Shown piece after piece: positions 8,543-16,257 of a stretch of DNA of 46,225 nt. Numbering within the stretch: position 1 is the first letter of the stretch; each line of letters opens with the position of its first letter. The notes beneath the pieces were generated by a model, which saw nothing but the letters and a program-made list of their open reading frames with translations, was not told the origin of the DNA and did not search any database. The stretch is from Nocardia asiatica NBRC 100129 (GTDB lineage: Bacteria > Actinomycetota > Actinomycetes > Mycobacteriales > Mycobacteriaceae), in assembly GCF_000308415.1 (NCBI RefSeq), contig NZ_BAFS01000466.1, positions 1-46,225 of the forward strand, written 5' to 3'. A program made the translations under genes and the position numbers.

Positions 8543-8715
8543 TTCGAAGCTCGGCGCCCGCCGCTGTCGCCGCCGGTCAGAACGAGCAACAGGAGCGGGC
8601 AGGCCAGGACGACCTGGAACAGCAGCAGCGAGAAAGCGGGCAGGCCGGACAGGACGAGTGCGGTGACGAGGACGGTCAGCGCGAGCACATACAGCGGTGC
8701 GTGGCGCAGATTCAT
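8509..8715 (-). CDS. Small two-helix membrane protein in the rafH operon
   Basis: A 68-residue protein from ATG 8715, beginning MNLRHAPLYVLALTVLVTAL. Two hydrophobic helices are followed by a GGDSGG turn and a basic tail. The N-terminal RHAPLYVLAL and the second helix ending in CPLLLLVLTGG resemble small DUF2933-like membrane proteins, but that is only a resemblance. The start codon overlaps the rafH stop (ATGA), implying translational coupling and control by the same DevR box. Confidence 0.72.
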   Translation of the reverse strand: MNLRHAPLYVLALTVLVTALVLSGLPAFSLLLFQVVLACPLLLLVLTGGDSGGRRASKCVTRSDAQAR

Positions 8716-9563
8716 GATCTTCCCTCGCGGGTCGGATCCGCACGCCGCGTCGGCGGAGTGATCAGGCCGTAGTCGCCGTCGAAGCGGTGGTACAGCACGC
8801 TGCCGCGATCGGAGGCCTTGTCACGGAAGAAGACGAACGGCAGGCCGGTCAGCTCCAGTCGCGTGATGGCGTCCTGGACCTCGAGCACCGGCGCGGGTAT
8901 CGGGCTCGTGGTGAACGGCATGGCACCGTTGGTGACGGCCTCCGGCCGCGGACTCACCTGCGCGAGACGGTAACCGGTGTCGTCGGCACGGTAGAGCACA
9001 CTGTCGACGTCGGTGCCGGATTCGGTGAACAGGTGGAAGTCGTAGTCCATGGTCTCCATGTCGAAGACCGCCTCGTCGCAGGTTTCGCCGACCAGCGCAT
9101 ACGATTTGCGCCGGACGATGCGTCGCTGCTCGGCGGCTTCCAGGCCGTGCGGTAGCGCGGCGCGGGCGGGGTCGTCGTGGCGCCAGTGCTGTGGGCGCAG
9201 ACCGGGCCGTCCGCCCCGCACCGCCTGCCAGTGCCGCGCCAGCCGCTCGAGGCGGGTCTTCAATCGGGCGGCGAGCAGGTCGATCGCTTCCCTGGTGGTC
9301 GCGGCGGCGACCTGAACCCGCACCGCGCGACCGTTCACGTTCACGTTCGCCTGCGCGACGACCGGCCGTGTCACCGCAGGGTCGGCGTGTCCGGTGACCC
9401 GGACCCGCGCCCCGAGCAACGGCTCCCGCGCGTGATCCAAAGCCGGGCCCACCTTCAGCCGTACGTAGTCGGCCGCCGCGGCGGAGACATGGTGCCCGAT
9501 CGATATCTGTAGTGCCGAATCCGTGGTCCGCAGTGTGGAATCCGTCGCAGTGGCTTTACTCAT
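8712..9563 (-). CDS. Long hibernation-promoting factor, RafH/Rv0079 type
   Basis: Ribosome-associated dormancy factor that stabilises idle ribosomes under hypoxia. The protein has 283 residues. The N-terminal S30AE domain covers about residues 15-110 (LQISIGHHVSAAAADYVRLK, GARVRVTGHADP, RAVRVQVAAATTREAID). A C-terminal part has the repeated S30AE-C-like elements VRRKSYALVGETCDEAVFDM with DYDFHLFTESGTDVDSVLYR, and LPFVFFRDKASDRGSVLYHR with DYGLITPP. Start ATG 9563 (MSKATATDS) is used; the longer open frame upstream is rejected because it runs through the DevR box. In mycobacteria RafH is a DosR-regulon member, and a perfect box sits 35 bp upstream here. It heads a four-gene operon. Confidence 0.92.
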   Translation of the reverse strand: MSKATATDSTLRTTDSALQISIGHHVSAAAADYVRLKVGPALDHAREPLLGARVRVTGHADPAVTRPVVAQANVNVNGRAVRVQVAAATTREAIDLLAARLKTRLERLARHWQAVRGGRPGLRPQHWRHDDPARAALPHGLEAAEQRRIVRRKSYALVGETCDEAVFDMETMDYDFHLFTESGTDVDSVLYRADDTGYRLAQVSPRPEAVTNGAMPFTTSPIPAPVLEVQDAITRLELTGLPFVFFRDKASDRGSVLYHRFDGDYGLITPPTRRADPTREGRS

Positions 9564-9597
9564 GCGATCGACTCTCACACCGCTGCGGACGGTGCCG

Positions 9598-9617
9598 AGA
9601 GGGCCGAAAGTCCCGTC
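9598..9617 (-). promoter_or_regulatory. DevR (DosR) box upstream of rafH
   Basis: On the minus strand the sequence reads CGGGACTTTCGGCCCTCT, which contains the strong mycobacterial DosR motif GGGACTTTCGGCCCT without mismatch. It ends 35 nt before the rafH ATG, at the position expected for activation. It could also serve the divergent Rv1733c-like gene, but that start is about 350 bp away. Confidence 0.9.
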
Positions 9618-9850
9618 GCGTCCGGCAATGGACCACCGCCACGCATCCGCTACGGGCCCCTGCGCGTGCGTCGGCATCCCCGACCACATGGCTTGTGAAG
9701 CGAAGCGTCGGCGGCCATTTCGATGGGGCGAGGCTCTCGCCCGTGCGCAGCCGGCCGAAGGCCCGCGCAGCGCGACGTCGCACGCCGTCGACCCCGGGCA
9801 TCGGCTGGGCGGAGGCGGTTCGGACGACCGAACGGGGCCGGTTGGCTCCT

Positions 9851-9864
9851 GGGCCGGATGACCT
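9851..9864 (+). promoter_or_regulatory. Weak candidate DevR box upstream of the Rv1733c-like gene
   Basis: GGGCCGGATGACCT keeps the GGGCC and G.CC parts of the reversed box with about 9 of 13 defined positions matching, 100 bp before the GTG at 9965. Position and gene family fit, but the match is poor. Nearby is a perfect inverted repeat GTTCGG-acga-CCGAAC at about 9818-9833. Confidence 0.3.
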
Positions 9865-9964
9865 TTGTCTCTGCTGCTCGACTCGCGCACCCGGGATCCT
9901 CGACACAACGAATCGAGCACACTTCGAACCGAAGAGTGGACACCGTCCGAAGAGGGTGATCTGA

Positions 9965-10567
9965 GTGTCCGGGTATCCTCCGTTGCCCGTACGGCTGTGG
10001 CGTATGCGTCCGTGGCGAACCAACTCGCTGATCCGCGCGTCGGACCGAATCCAGGCGCTGGCCGGTATGTTCGCGATCGCGGTGGCGCTGCTCGCGGTGC
10101 CGCTCGCGGGAGCAGCGGGCACCGCCGGTTACACCGACGCCGTTGCGCGCATCCGCGTCGAGAACGCGACCAAGACCGAGACGACGGCGACTGTCATGGC
10201 GAAGCCGCAGCGGACAGTGATCGCCACCGGTGAGCACGGGACGGCCGACGAACGGTATGAGGCGGCGGTCCAGTGGAATCACAGCGGGGAAACCGGAACC
10301 GCGATCGTCGCGGTTCCGAGCGGATCGGCACTCGGCGCAACGGTCCCGATCTGGCTCGGACCCGACGGGCAGCCCACCACCGCGCCGAAGGGTACCGATG
10401 CCGCGGTCGGGGAGGGGGTCGGTGCTGGTCTCGCCCTGCTCGCTGGATCCTGGGGAGGCGCGCTCCTGCTCACCTGGGGTGTCGACCGGCTGCTCGATGC
10501 GCGCCGCGCCGCGACCTGGGATCGAGAATGGCGCCGAATCAGCCGCCCGCTCGGACAGGACTCGTAA
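9965..10567 (+). CDS. Rv1733c-like two-pass membrane protein
   Basis: A 200-residue protein with the layout of M. tuberculosis Rv1733c, a DosR-regulated membrane antigen. It has a basic N-terminus (RLWRMRPWRTNSLIRASDR), helix one QALAGMFAIAVALLAVPLAG, an extracytoplasmic domain of about 110 residues rich in Thr/Val, helix two GLALLAGSWGGALLLTWGV, and a C-terminal tail ending in ATWDREWRRIS. The function of the family is unknown. The GTG start at 9965 is supported by GAAGAGGG 8 nt upstream. It is divergent from the rafH operon and 158 bp upstream of devR on the same strand. A second, truncated copy of the same family lies at 43279-43485. Confidence 0.85.
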   Translation: MSGYPPLPVRLWRMRPWRTNSLIRASDRIQALAGMFAIAVALLAVPLAGAAGTAGYTDAVARIRVENATKTETTATVMAKPQRTVIATGEHGTADERYEAAVQWNHSGETGTAIVAVPSGSALGATVPIWLGPDGQPTTAPKGTDAAVGEGVGAGLALLAGSWGGALLLTWGVDRLLDARRAATWDREWRRISRPLGQDS

Positions 10568-10650
10568 GTGTGCCGGTGCGGCGGCGACACCCACAGCGGG
10601 TACGGGGACAACGCCGCTCTCCGCGCACGGCCGAGACTCTTCGGTCACCA

Positions 10651-10670
10651 ATCGGGGGACCAACTCCGGC
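10651..10670 (+). promoter_or_regulatory. Weak candidate DevR site upstream of devR
   Basis: ATCGGGGGACCAACTCCGGC contains GGGACCAAC, identical to the left part of the box before the usp gene, but the right half (TCCGG) is poor. It lies 56 bp before the devR ATG, consistent with autoregulation. Confidence 0.3.
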
Positions 10671-10725
10671 GTACCCGGCAGGAGTGCGATTACGCTGAGG
10701 GCATGGGTGACGGAGGTGCATCGGC

Positions 10726-11373
10726 ATGACCAAGGTGTTCCTGGTGGACGACCACCACATCGTGCGGCGCGGCGTGGCCGACCTGATCGACGCCGAGAGC
10801 GATATGGAGGTCGTCGGTGAGGCGGGGAGCGTATCCCAGGCGCTGGCGCGTATTCCCGCACTGCGACCCGATGTCGCGGTGCTGGACGTGCGGCTGCCCG
10901 ACGGAAACGGCATCGAACTGTGCCGCGAGCTGTTGAACCAGCAACTCGGATTGCGCTGCCTGATACTCACCTCGTTCACCGACGAGCAAGCCATGCTGGA
11001 CGCGATCCTGGCCGGCGCCAGTGGCTACGTGATCAAGGACATCGGAACGACCGACCTCGTCGACGCAATCCGTGATGTCGGCTCGGGCAAATCACTGCTG
11101 GACAATCGGGCCGCCGCGGCACTGATGGCGAAGTTGCGCGACGAGGCCGAGGCCAAGACGGGACCGCTGGCCGCGCTCACCGACCAGGAACGCGTCCTGC
11201 TGGGGCTGCTCGGCGAGGGGCTGACGAACCGGCAGATCGCACAGCGGATGTTCTTGGCGGAGAAGACGGTGAAGAACTACGTGTCCCGGCTGCTGACTAA
11301 GCTCGGTGTGGAACGGCGCACCCAAGCCGCGGTCTTGGCATCCAAACTCAACCCGCCCACGAACGGGGAGTGA
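10726..11373 (+). CDS. devR: DevR/DosR dormancy response regulator (NarL/LuxR family)
   Basis: Transcription factor of the hypoxia/dormancy regulon, 215 residues and very close to M. tuberculosis DosR along its whole length. The receiver domain has D8/D9, phospho-acceptor D54 in AVLDVRLPDGNG, T83 and K104. The C-terminal LuxR helix-turn-helix reads LTNRQIAQRMFLAEKTVKNY followed by VSRLLTKLG. The family linker LLDNRAAAALMAKLR is present. ATG 10726 follows GGAGG at 9 nt. It probably acts on the box before rafH and the one before the usp gene. The partner kinase is the DevS homologue at 3587. A hairpin after the gene may end the transcript before the usp. Confidence 0.97.
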   Translation: MTKVFLVDDHHIVRRGVADLIDAESDMEVVGEAGSVSQALARIPALRPDVAVLDVRLPDGNGIELCRELLNQQLGLRCLILTSFTDEQAMLDAILAGASGYVIKDIGTTDLVDAIRDVGSGKSLLDNRAAAALMAKLRDEAEAKTGPLAALTDQERVLLGLLGEGLTNRQIAQRMFLAEKTVKNYVSRLLTKLGVERRTQAAVLASKLNPPTNGE

Positions 11374-11415
11374 ACCCAGCACGCCCGAGGACCTAGGCAA
11401 GGCCGAGTGCTGCGC

Positions 11416-11445
11416 CGAGGCAGGACCGGCCGCCCGGCTGCCTCG
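11416..11445 (+). terminator. Probable hairpin terminator after devR
   Basis: CGAGGCA (11416-11422) pairs perfectly with TGCCTCG (11439-11445), with a GC-rich 16-nt interior and TTCCT following. There is no long T run, as is common in actinobacteria. Confidence 0.4.
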
Positions 11446-11616
11446 TTCCTACGAACACCCGGGACCTGGTCGTGCCGAGCGGCTCGGTCGTCGCTGGGTA
11501 TGGTTTCGTCGACGACCCGGACCTCGGGCAGCGCGGACGGACCGCGCGACTGCGCTGGCCCGGGCCCGCGTTCGTGCGCGAAATACTCTGCGACGAAGAT
11601 GCTTTGGGCCCGCTGG

Positions 11617-11634
11617 TTCGGGACCAACGACCGG
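11617..11634 (+). promoter_or_regulatory. Candidate DevR box upstream of the universal stress protein gene
   Basis: TTCGGGACCAACGACCGG has a perfect left half (TTCGGGAC), A/T at the two central W positions and the G.CC of the right half. It ends 68 nt before the usp ATG. The rest of the 329-bp gap holds the hairpin above and no gene I can support. Confidence 0.6.
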
Positions 11635-11702
11635 CGCAGGCGCGGGGCAGGGATCCCTAACCTACGGATAGCCGAAATCACCGGATCCGAAGGGACCAGC
11701 TC

Positions 11703-12614
11703 ATGTCAGCCCAGCCTGCTCTCAACCACCCCCACCAGCTGGCCGGAGCTCCTGTCGTGGTCGGTGTCGATGGTTCCGAGAACTCTGATCTGGCCGTCTA
11801 CTGGGCCGCCGAGACCGCTGTGCACCGGCGCCGCACGTTGCGCATCGTGCACGGCCTCGATCTCGCTGCTGCACAGGCTGTTTTCGGCATGTACGACTTG
11901 ATGGTGCCCGCGGTCGCCGAGACGTTGCGGGAAGAAGGCGCCGCCAGGCTGGCGACCGCGGCCCGGCTCGCCCGCCGGGTCGACCCCGGCCTGCGAGTCG
12001 AAACCGAGCTGTCGCCGGCCCATCCCGCCAGGCTGCTCGTCGAGCGATCGCGATCAGCGCATCTGATCGTGCTGGGTGCGGGACGGGGCGGCGAAATGGC
12101 CCACTTCGGATCGACAATGCTCGCGGTGACCGCGCACGGCCACGGCGACATCGTGGTCGTGCGCGACACCGGCAGCGAGCAGCGGACCCGGACCACCGGC
12201 CCCGTCGTGGTCGGCGTCGACGGCAGCGAAGTCGGCGAGGTCGCTGTCGCCGCGGCATTCGATGAAGCGAGCGTCCGCGGCACATCTCTTGTCGCGGTGC
12301 ACGCCGCCACCGATTTCCATCCACCTGCCGCGCTCACCGGCCTGCTCCCGGCTCGCGAATTCGAAACCGCGGCACGGCAGATGCTGGCCGAACAACTGGC
12401 CGGGTGGCAGGAGAAATTCCCTGACGTGAAGGTGACCACCAAGATCGGTGTGGCGTCGCCGCGCGATCTGCTCAGCGCGTGGTCGAAGTCCGCGCAGCTG
12501 CTCGTGGTCGGCAGCCGCGGCCGCGGCGGATTTCGCGGCCTGCTGCTCGGTTCCACCGGCAACTTCCTCACCCATCATGCCCACTGCCCGGTCATGGTCG
12601 CCCACGAGAACTAG
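11703..12614 (+). CDS. Tandem-domain universal stress protein (UspA family)
   Basis: A 303-residue protein with two Usp folds, the type abundant in DosR regulons. Domain 1 (about 17-150) begins VVVGVDGSENSDLAVYWAAE and domain 2 (about 163-300) begins VVVGVDGSEVGEVAVAAAF. The ATP-binding motif G-2x-G-9x-G-S/T is canonical in domain 2 (GSRGRGGFRGLLLGST) and altered in domain 1 (GAGRGGEMAHFGST), so nucleotide binding may be uneven. ATG 11703 follows AGGGACC at close range. It lies downstream of devR with its own probable DevR box. Confidence 0.93.
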   Translation: MSAQPALNHPHQLAGAPVVVGVDGSENSDLAVYWAAETAVHRRRTLRIVHGLDLAAAQAVFGMYDLMVPAVAETLREEGAARLATAARLARRVDPGLRVETELSPAHPARLLVERSRSAHLIVLGAGRGGEMAHFGSTMLAVTAHGHGDIVVVRDTGSEQRTRTTGPVVVGVDGSEVGEVAVAAAFDEASVRGTSLVAVHAATDFHPPAALTGLLPAREFETAARQMLAEQLAGWQEKFPDVKVTTKIGVASPRDLLSAWSKSAQLLVVGSRGRGGFRGLLLGSTGNFLTHHAHCPVMVAHEN

Positions 12615-13070
12615 TTGGGGTCCCGGTAGCCATCGCGCGAAACCAACGAAGTGCCTCGACCAGCGGCGATCGCAGGGGTCGGGCGCGGGTAGGTGAGTGC
12701 CGTGGCTGCTGTGACTGTGGCGCGGTGCCGCTGACGATCCGGTGGGTGGTGCAGCGGCCGACGCTGTATTCGTCGGTGAGGTCGGCCGGGCTCGCGTCGC
12801 TCGCGAGTCAGCTCTCCCGGAGGAATTTCAGGTTGCCGGAGTTGAGTCAGGCAAACTCTCAGCAAAAATTTATCTTCCAAATGACGCAAAAACGATGCAT
12901 TCCCGGGATTTCGGTGCCAGACTCTTTGGAGTGAAGATGCGCCCGAGCGGCGCTCCCGCACAAGCGCGTGAACGCGGCGGTGGCTCTCTCGACCGAACCG
13001 CCTCCGGCACGCATCCGCACGCAATGAGAACCACGATCGCTGAGGTTCATACCGAAGGAAGCGACCCACC
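12615..13070. other. Intergenic region between usp and the fasciclin lipoprotein gene
   Basis: 456 bp. The left part carries a small helix-turn-helix relic on the minus strand (separate entry). The right part has an AT-rich tract at 12848-12895 (AGCAAAAATTTATCTTCC), unusual for this GC-rich window and a likely promoter for the downstream lipoprotein. I could not assign a sigma-factor class; the SigK-type motifs known for mpt70/mpt83 are not evident. Confidence 0.4.
12712..12797 (-). pseudogene. Remnant of a helix-turn-helix domain
   Basis: In one minus-strand frame the sequence gives ADLTDEYSVGRCTTHRIVSG, a clear HTH signature of the type found in resolvases and small IS- or phage-linked regulators. 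It is bounded by a stop on one side and by non-protein-like sequence on the other. No more of the parent gene is visible. Confidence 0.35.
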
Positions 13071-13742
13071 ATGAGAAATCCGAAACGATCACTTCTGTTC
13101 GCTACGGCCGTCACAGCTGCCGTCCTGGGGGCGTCGGCCTGCGGGGACGACAACGACACGTCCTCCGCGACCACGACCACCGGTCCGGCCGCCATGACGA
13201 CGACCGCGGCGACGACATCGCCCACGTCGACGGGGACGCCCGCGGCGGCGGCTCCCGTCGGCCCGGGCTGCGCCGCGTATGCCGAGCAGGTGCCGACCGG
13301 GCCGGGTTCGGTGGCCGGCATGGCGACCGAACCCGTATCGGTCGCCGCGTCGAACAACCCCCTGCTCACCACGCTCGTCGCCGCGGTGTCCGGTCAGCTC
13401 AACCCGCAGGTCAACCTGGTCGGCACCCTCGACGGCGCGCAGTCCACCGTGTTCGCGCCGGTCAACGACGCTTTCGCCAAGGTTGATCCCGCGACGATCG
13501 AAACACTGAAGACCGATTCGGCCGCGCTCACCAAGCTGCTCACCTATCACGTGGTGCCGGGGCGACTGGGGCCGGACCAGATCGCGGGTGACCACAAGAC
13601 CGTCGAGGGCTCCACGGTCACGGTGACCGGCAGCGGTGACGATCTCGATGTGGGTGATGCCGGTGTGATCTGTGGGGGCCTGCAGACCGCCAACGCCACC
13701 GTGTACCTGATCGATGCAGTATTGACGCCCCCTGCGGCATGA
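13071..13742 (+). CDS. Fasciclin-domain lipoprotein (MPT83/MPT70-like)
   Basis: Secreted, probably lipid-anchored FAS1 protein of 223 residues. The signal sequence MRNPKRSLLFATAVTAAVLG is followed by a variant lipobox ASAC with Cys24, then a low-complexity Thr/Ala-rich linker and the region GCAAYAEQVPTGPGSVAGMA typical of MPT70/MPT83. The FAS1 domain shows NPLLTTLVAAVSGQLNPQVN, TVFAPVNDAF, LLTYHVVPGRL and VYLIDAVLTPP. The role is in cell-surface adhesion or signalling, inferred from family. ATG 13071 has GAAGGAAGCG upstream. It appears monocistronic. Confidence 0.9.
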   Translation: MRNPKRSLLFATAVTAAVLGASACGDDNDTSSATTTTGPAAMTTTAATTSPTSTGTPAAAAPVGPGCAAYAEQVPTGPGSVAGMATEPVSVAASNNPLLTTLVAAVSGQLNPQVNLVGTLDGAQSTVFAPVNDAFAKVDPATIETLKTDSAALTKLLTYHVVPGRLGPDQIAGDHKTVEGSTVTVTGSGDDLDVGDAGVICGGLQTANATVYLIDAVLTPPAA

Positions 13743-13904
13743 CGGGCCGGCCTCGGGCAGACCGTACGGTGGTGAGCCGTTCGCTCTGCCCGGGGTCGCA
13801 ATTCGCCTCCGCCCGGCGGAACGACCGGTGTCGAACCTCCCTTCGCGCACACAGTTCGCCGGCGACCGCAACCTCCGCCGTGTCGCGGCGATCACCAGCA
13901 GGCG

Positions 13905-14234
13905 GGCGGCTCGTGACGCCGCTCAGCTCGATTCGAGATCGGCTCCGCGTTCTCGTCGCTCCCCGCGCCCTGCTGGCGATGATGCGCTACCGCCCGGCGG
14001 AGTCCGCCGCGCGACTGTCGTGCCCATTGCTGGTCTGCGCCGCCGCCGAGGACCACGAGACACCGGTGGAGAACACTCGCGCGCTGGCCGACGCCGCGCC
14101 GCACGGCGAGTTCCGGATCTACCCCGGCACCCACTTCTCCTTCAGCCCTACGCGACACCGTCATCGCCGACCAAATCGACTTCTACCGGAAGGCCACGAG
14201 CGGCGACTGGCAGCCGGTGCCTACCGCCTCCTGA
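13905..14234 (+). pseudogene. Alpha/beta-hydrolase relic (C-terminal half, frameshifted)
   Basis: The frame reads VTPLSSIRDRLRVLVAPRAL, then LSCPLLVCAAAEDHETPVEN and EFRIYPGTHFSF, the acid and histidine region of an alpha/beta hydrolase. It then leaves frame, and DTVIADQIDFYRKATSGDW continues one frame over to a TGA at 14232. Removing one base near 14141-14143 makes HFSSALRDTVIADQIDFY. The N-terminal half with the nucleophile elbow is absent, so the gene is dead regardless of the frameshift. Confidence 0.7.
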
Positions 14235-14544
14235 GGGGAGTCGACGCTACACTGCCCGGTCCGCGAGATCACCGGGCGCTTTCCCGCATGGATGCGCGCG
14301 CTCACGCCGCTGCCCGGCAGTAGGTTCCGGCTCGTAGCACCGTCGATGGAGCACCGCATGAGATTGTCGCGTTCGTGCGGCGGTTGCTGAACGAGCGCGG
14401 CCCGCAGGCCCGCCCGGCCGACGCCGTGTCCGCGATACCCTTTTCCGACCTCGGCCACAGGTCCCGGGGATCCGCGTCCGGCAGTGGCCGAATCGCGGAC
14501 GTCTACGATGCCATCTCTCGCGCATCGGGTGGCGCGGTAGTTCA
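14235..14544. other. Degenerate intergenic stretch
   Basis: About 310 bp with no gene I can support. The plus-strand reading HEIVAFVRRLLNERG (about 14360-14400) resembles the end of another alpha/beta hydrolase, suggesting further debris. Confidence 0.3.
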
Positions 14545-15531
14545 CTACCCGGGGTAGGGGGGAGGTGTCGTGATGGGTCCGAATCGGCGGCGGTACATGC
14601 TGGGAGTCACGCCGATTCGGCGGCGCATCAACGCCCTGAGGTTGGACGCGGTTCCCAGTCCGCTGGCGCGGGCGACACGGTCGAGGTTCTGTTCGCCACG
14701 TTCGAGCAGCCGGCACGCCAGCGCGACGCGTTCGGTTGTCAGCCACGCCAAGGGTGTGGTTCCCAATTCCGCCTGGAAGCGACGGTGCAAGGTGGCTGGG
14801 CTGACCGCTGCGCGGGCGGCGAGGTCGGCAACTGTCATGGGCTGGTCCAAACATGTTCGGGCCCAAGCGAGTACGGGTGCCAGAGACGTGTCTTTCACAC
14901 CGGCGATGGGGCGTTCGACGAACTGCCGTTGCCCTCCGTCGCGGTGGGCGGCGAAGACAAGGCGGCGACTGACCGCGGTGGCGATCTCGGCGCCGTGGTC
15001 GCGACGAATGAGGTGCAGGCCGAGATCCAGCGCGGCAGCGCTGCCTGCGGCGGTCAGCACGTCACCGTCGTCGACGTAGAGGACGTCAGGCTCCAACAGC
15101 ACCTTGGGATAGCGTGCGGCGAATCGCTCGGCCCACCGCCAGTGGGTAGTGGCCCGACGCCCATCGAGAACGCCGGCTGCGGCCAATGTGAACGCCCCGG
15201 TGCAGAAGCTCACCAACCGCGCGCCTCGCTCCGCGGCCTGCCGGACGGCCCGCACCACTACCGGTGAGCACCCCGCCTCCGGGTCCGGCCGATTCGGCAC
15301 GATCACTGTGTCGGCCGTCGCTACCGCGTCCAGCCCATCCACCTCGCTCAGCGTGAACCACCCACCGTGCATCCGCGCCGCACCCCCTTCGGCACACAGC
15401 CGGAACTCGTACCACGGTCGACCCAACTCCGGGCGCCGCAGCCCGAACAGCTCGGTCGCGACACCCAACTCGAACGGGTTCGAACCCTCGTCGACGATCA
15501 CGACCACCCGATGCGAGGATCCACACGACAT
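14545..15531 (-). CDS. GlxA-family AraC-type transcriptional regulator with DJ-1/PfpI domain
   Basis: A 328-residue regulator. The N-terminal class I glutamine-amidotransferase-like domain (about 8-180) includes RVVVIVDEGSNPFELGVATE and the elbow GARLVSFCTGAFTLAAAGVL. The C-terminal AraC/XylS HTH (about 220-320) includes MTVADLAARAAVSPATLHRR and GLGTASNLRALMRRRIGVTP. Regulators of this family usually control a neighbouring operon. Here the divergent gene 51 bp away encodes a cupin, the likely target. The ATG at 15531 has no strong ribosome-binding site. Confidence 0.9.
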   Translation of the reverse strand: MSCGSSHRVVVIVDEGSNPFELGVATELFGLRRPELGRPWYEFRLCAEGGAARMHGGWFTLSEVDGLDAVATADTVIVPNRPDPEAGCSPVVVRAVRQAAERGARLVSFCTGAFTLAAAGVLDGRRATTHWRWAERFAARYPKVLLEPDVLYVDDGDVLTAAGSAAALDLGLHLIRRDHGAEIATAVSRRLVFAAHRDGGQRQFVERPIAGVKDTSLAPVLAWARTCLDQPMTVADLAARAAVSPATLHRRFQAELGTTPLAWLTTERVALACRLLERGEQNLDRVARASGLGTASNLRALMRRRIGVTPSMYRRRFGPITTPPPYPG

Positions 15532-15582
15532 GTGCGATTTCTAGCACTTCCCTGGTCGAGGCGCACCACTGACGATGGGACG

Positions 15583-15975
15583 GTGAGCAATGAACCAGTC
15601 GACCTGGACGCCGCGCTGGCGGCATTCGATGACCTGTGGGCCCCGCGGATCGCCGCCAGGGTCAACGATTACGACGTCCGCATCGCCAAAGTGGCCGGCG
15701 AGTTCGCCTGGCACCGTCACGACGACACCGACGAATTCTTCCTCGTCCTCGACGGAGAACTCCGAATTGCCCTGCGCGACGAGCGCGAGGAGCGCACCGT
15801 GATCCTGCCCAAAGGTTCCCTCTTCGTCGTCCCCCGCGGTGTCGAGCACAAACCGTCCTCCACCAGCGGCGCATCCATACTCTTGTTCGAACCCACCGGC
15901 ACTCCCAACACCGGCGACCACCATGAACAACTGCCCGAACACATCACCACCACCACGGGACACGCACTCGACTGA
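15583..15975 (+). CDS. Single-domain cupin protein
   Basis: A 130-residue beta-barrel protein. Cupin motif 1 is GEFAWHRHDDTDEFFLVLDG with the metal-binding H-x-H and Glu. Motif 2 is PKGSLFVVPRGVEHKPSS with the second His. Such proteins are small metal-dependent enzymes or ligand binders; the substrate is not inferable. GTG 15583 is chosen as the first in-frame start, 51 bp from the divergent GlxA-type regulator. The end is followed by a stretch of decayed genes on the other strand. Confidence 0.85.
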   Translation: MSNEPVDLDAALAAFDDLWAPRIAARVNDYDVRIAKVAGEFAWHRHDDTDEFFLVLDGELRIALRDEREERTVILPKGSLFVVPRGVEHKPSSTSGASILLFEPTGTPNTGDHHEQLPEHITTTTGHALD

Positions 15976-15989
15976 TACGGACACGATGC

Positions 15990-16257
15990 GATCATTCGGT
16001 GAGGCCAGCCGACCTCTCCGGACCGCATGGCCCGCCTTGCACGCAATTCGGCGATAGTACGGCGAGCCCGACTCAGCGCTCGACCGCGGTCGGCCCCCGC
16101 CGCACCGCTTCGGCCGATGCAATGTAGTGGTGGCGCGGCGATGCGGGGCAGGATCGTCGGCACAGCTCAGGTAGGTGTCGAGGAACCGCGTTGCCCATCG
16201 GGGGCGGCCGTGGAACTCGAGGTCCATGGCCAGGAAGGCGACCTTCTTCGCTGTCAT
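15990..16257 (-). pseudogene. Internal fragment of an Rv2004c-like phosphotransferase/AAA protein
   Basis: KKVAFLAMDLEFHGRPRWAT then RFLDTYLSCADDP in one frame, LRHHYIASAEAVRRG in a second, and ALSRARRTIAELRA in a third resemble consecutive parts of the middle of Rv2004c-type proteins (aminoglycoside-phosphotransferase-like plus AAA kinase), a family linked to DosR regulons in mycobacteria. Both ends are missing and at least two frame changes occur. The fragment begins exactly at the end of the phosphoketolase relic, which suggests a deletion scar. Confidence 0.5.

Noticed and set aside
11472..11660. Plus-strand ORF of 62 codons between devR and usp
   Set aside because: Somewhat protein-like, but it has no ribosome-binding site and contains the candidate DevR box and promoter region of the usp gene.
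15470..15500. tRNA T-loop-like GGTTCGAACCC
   Set aside because: It lies within the GlxA-type regulator coding sequence and has no cloverleaf around it; a similar string at about 1050 is inside narG.
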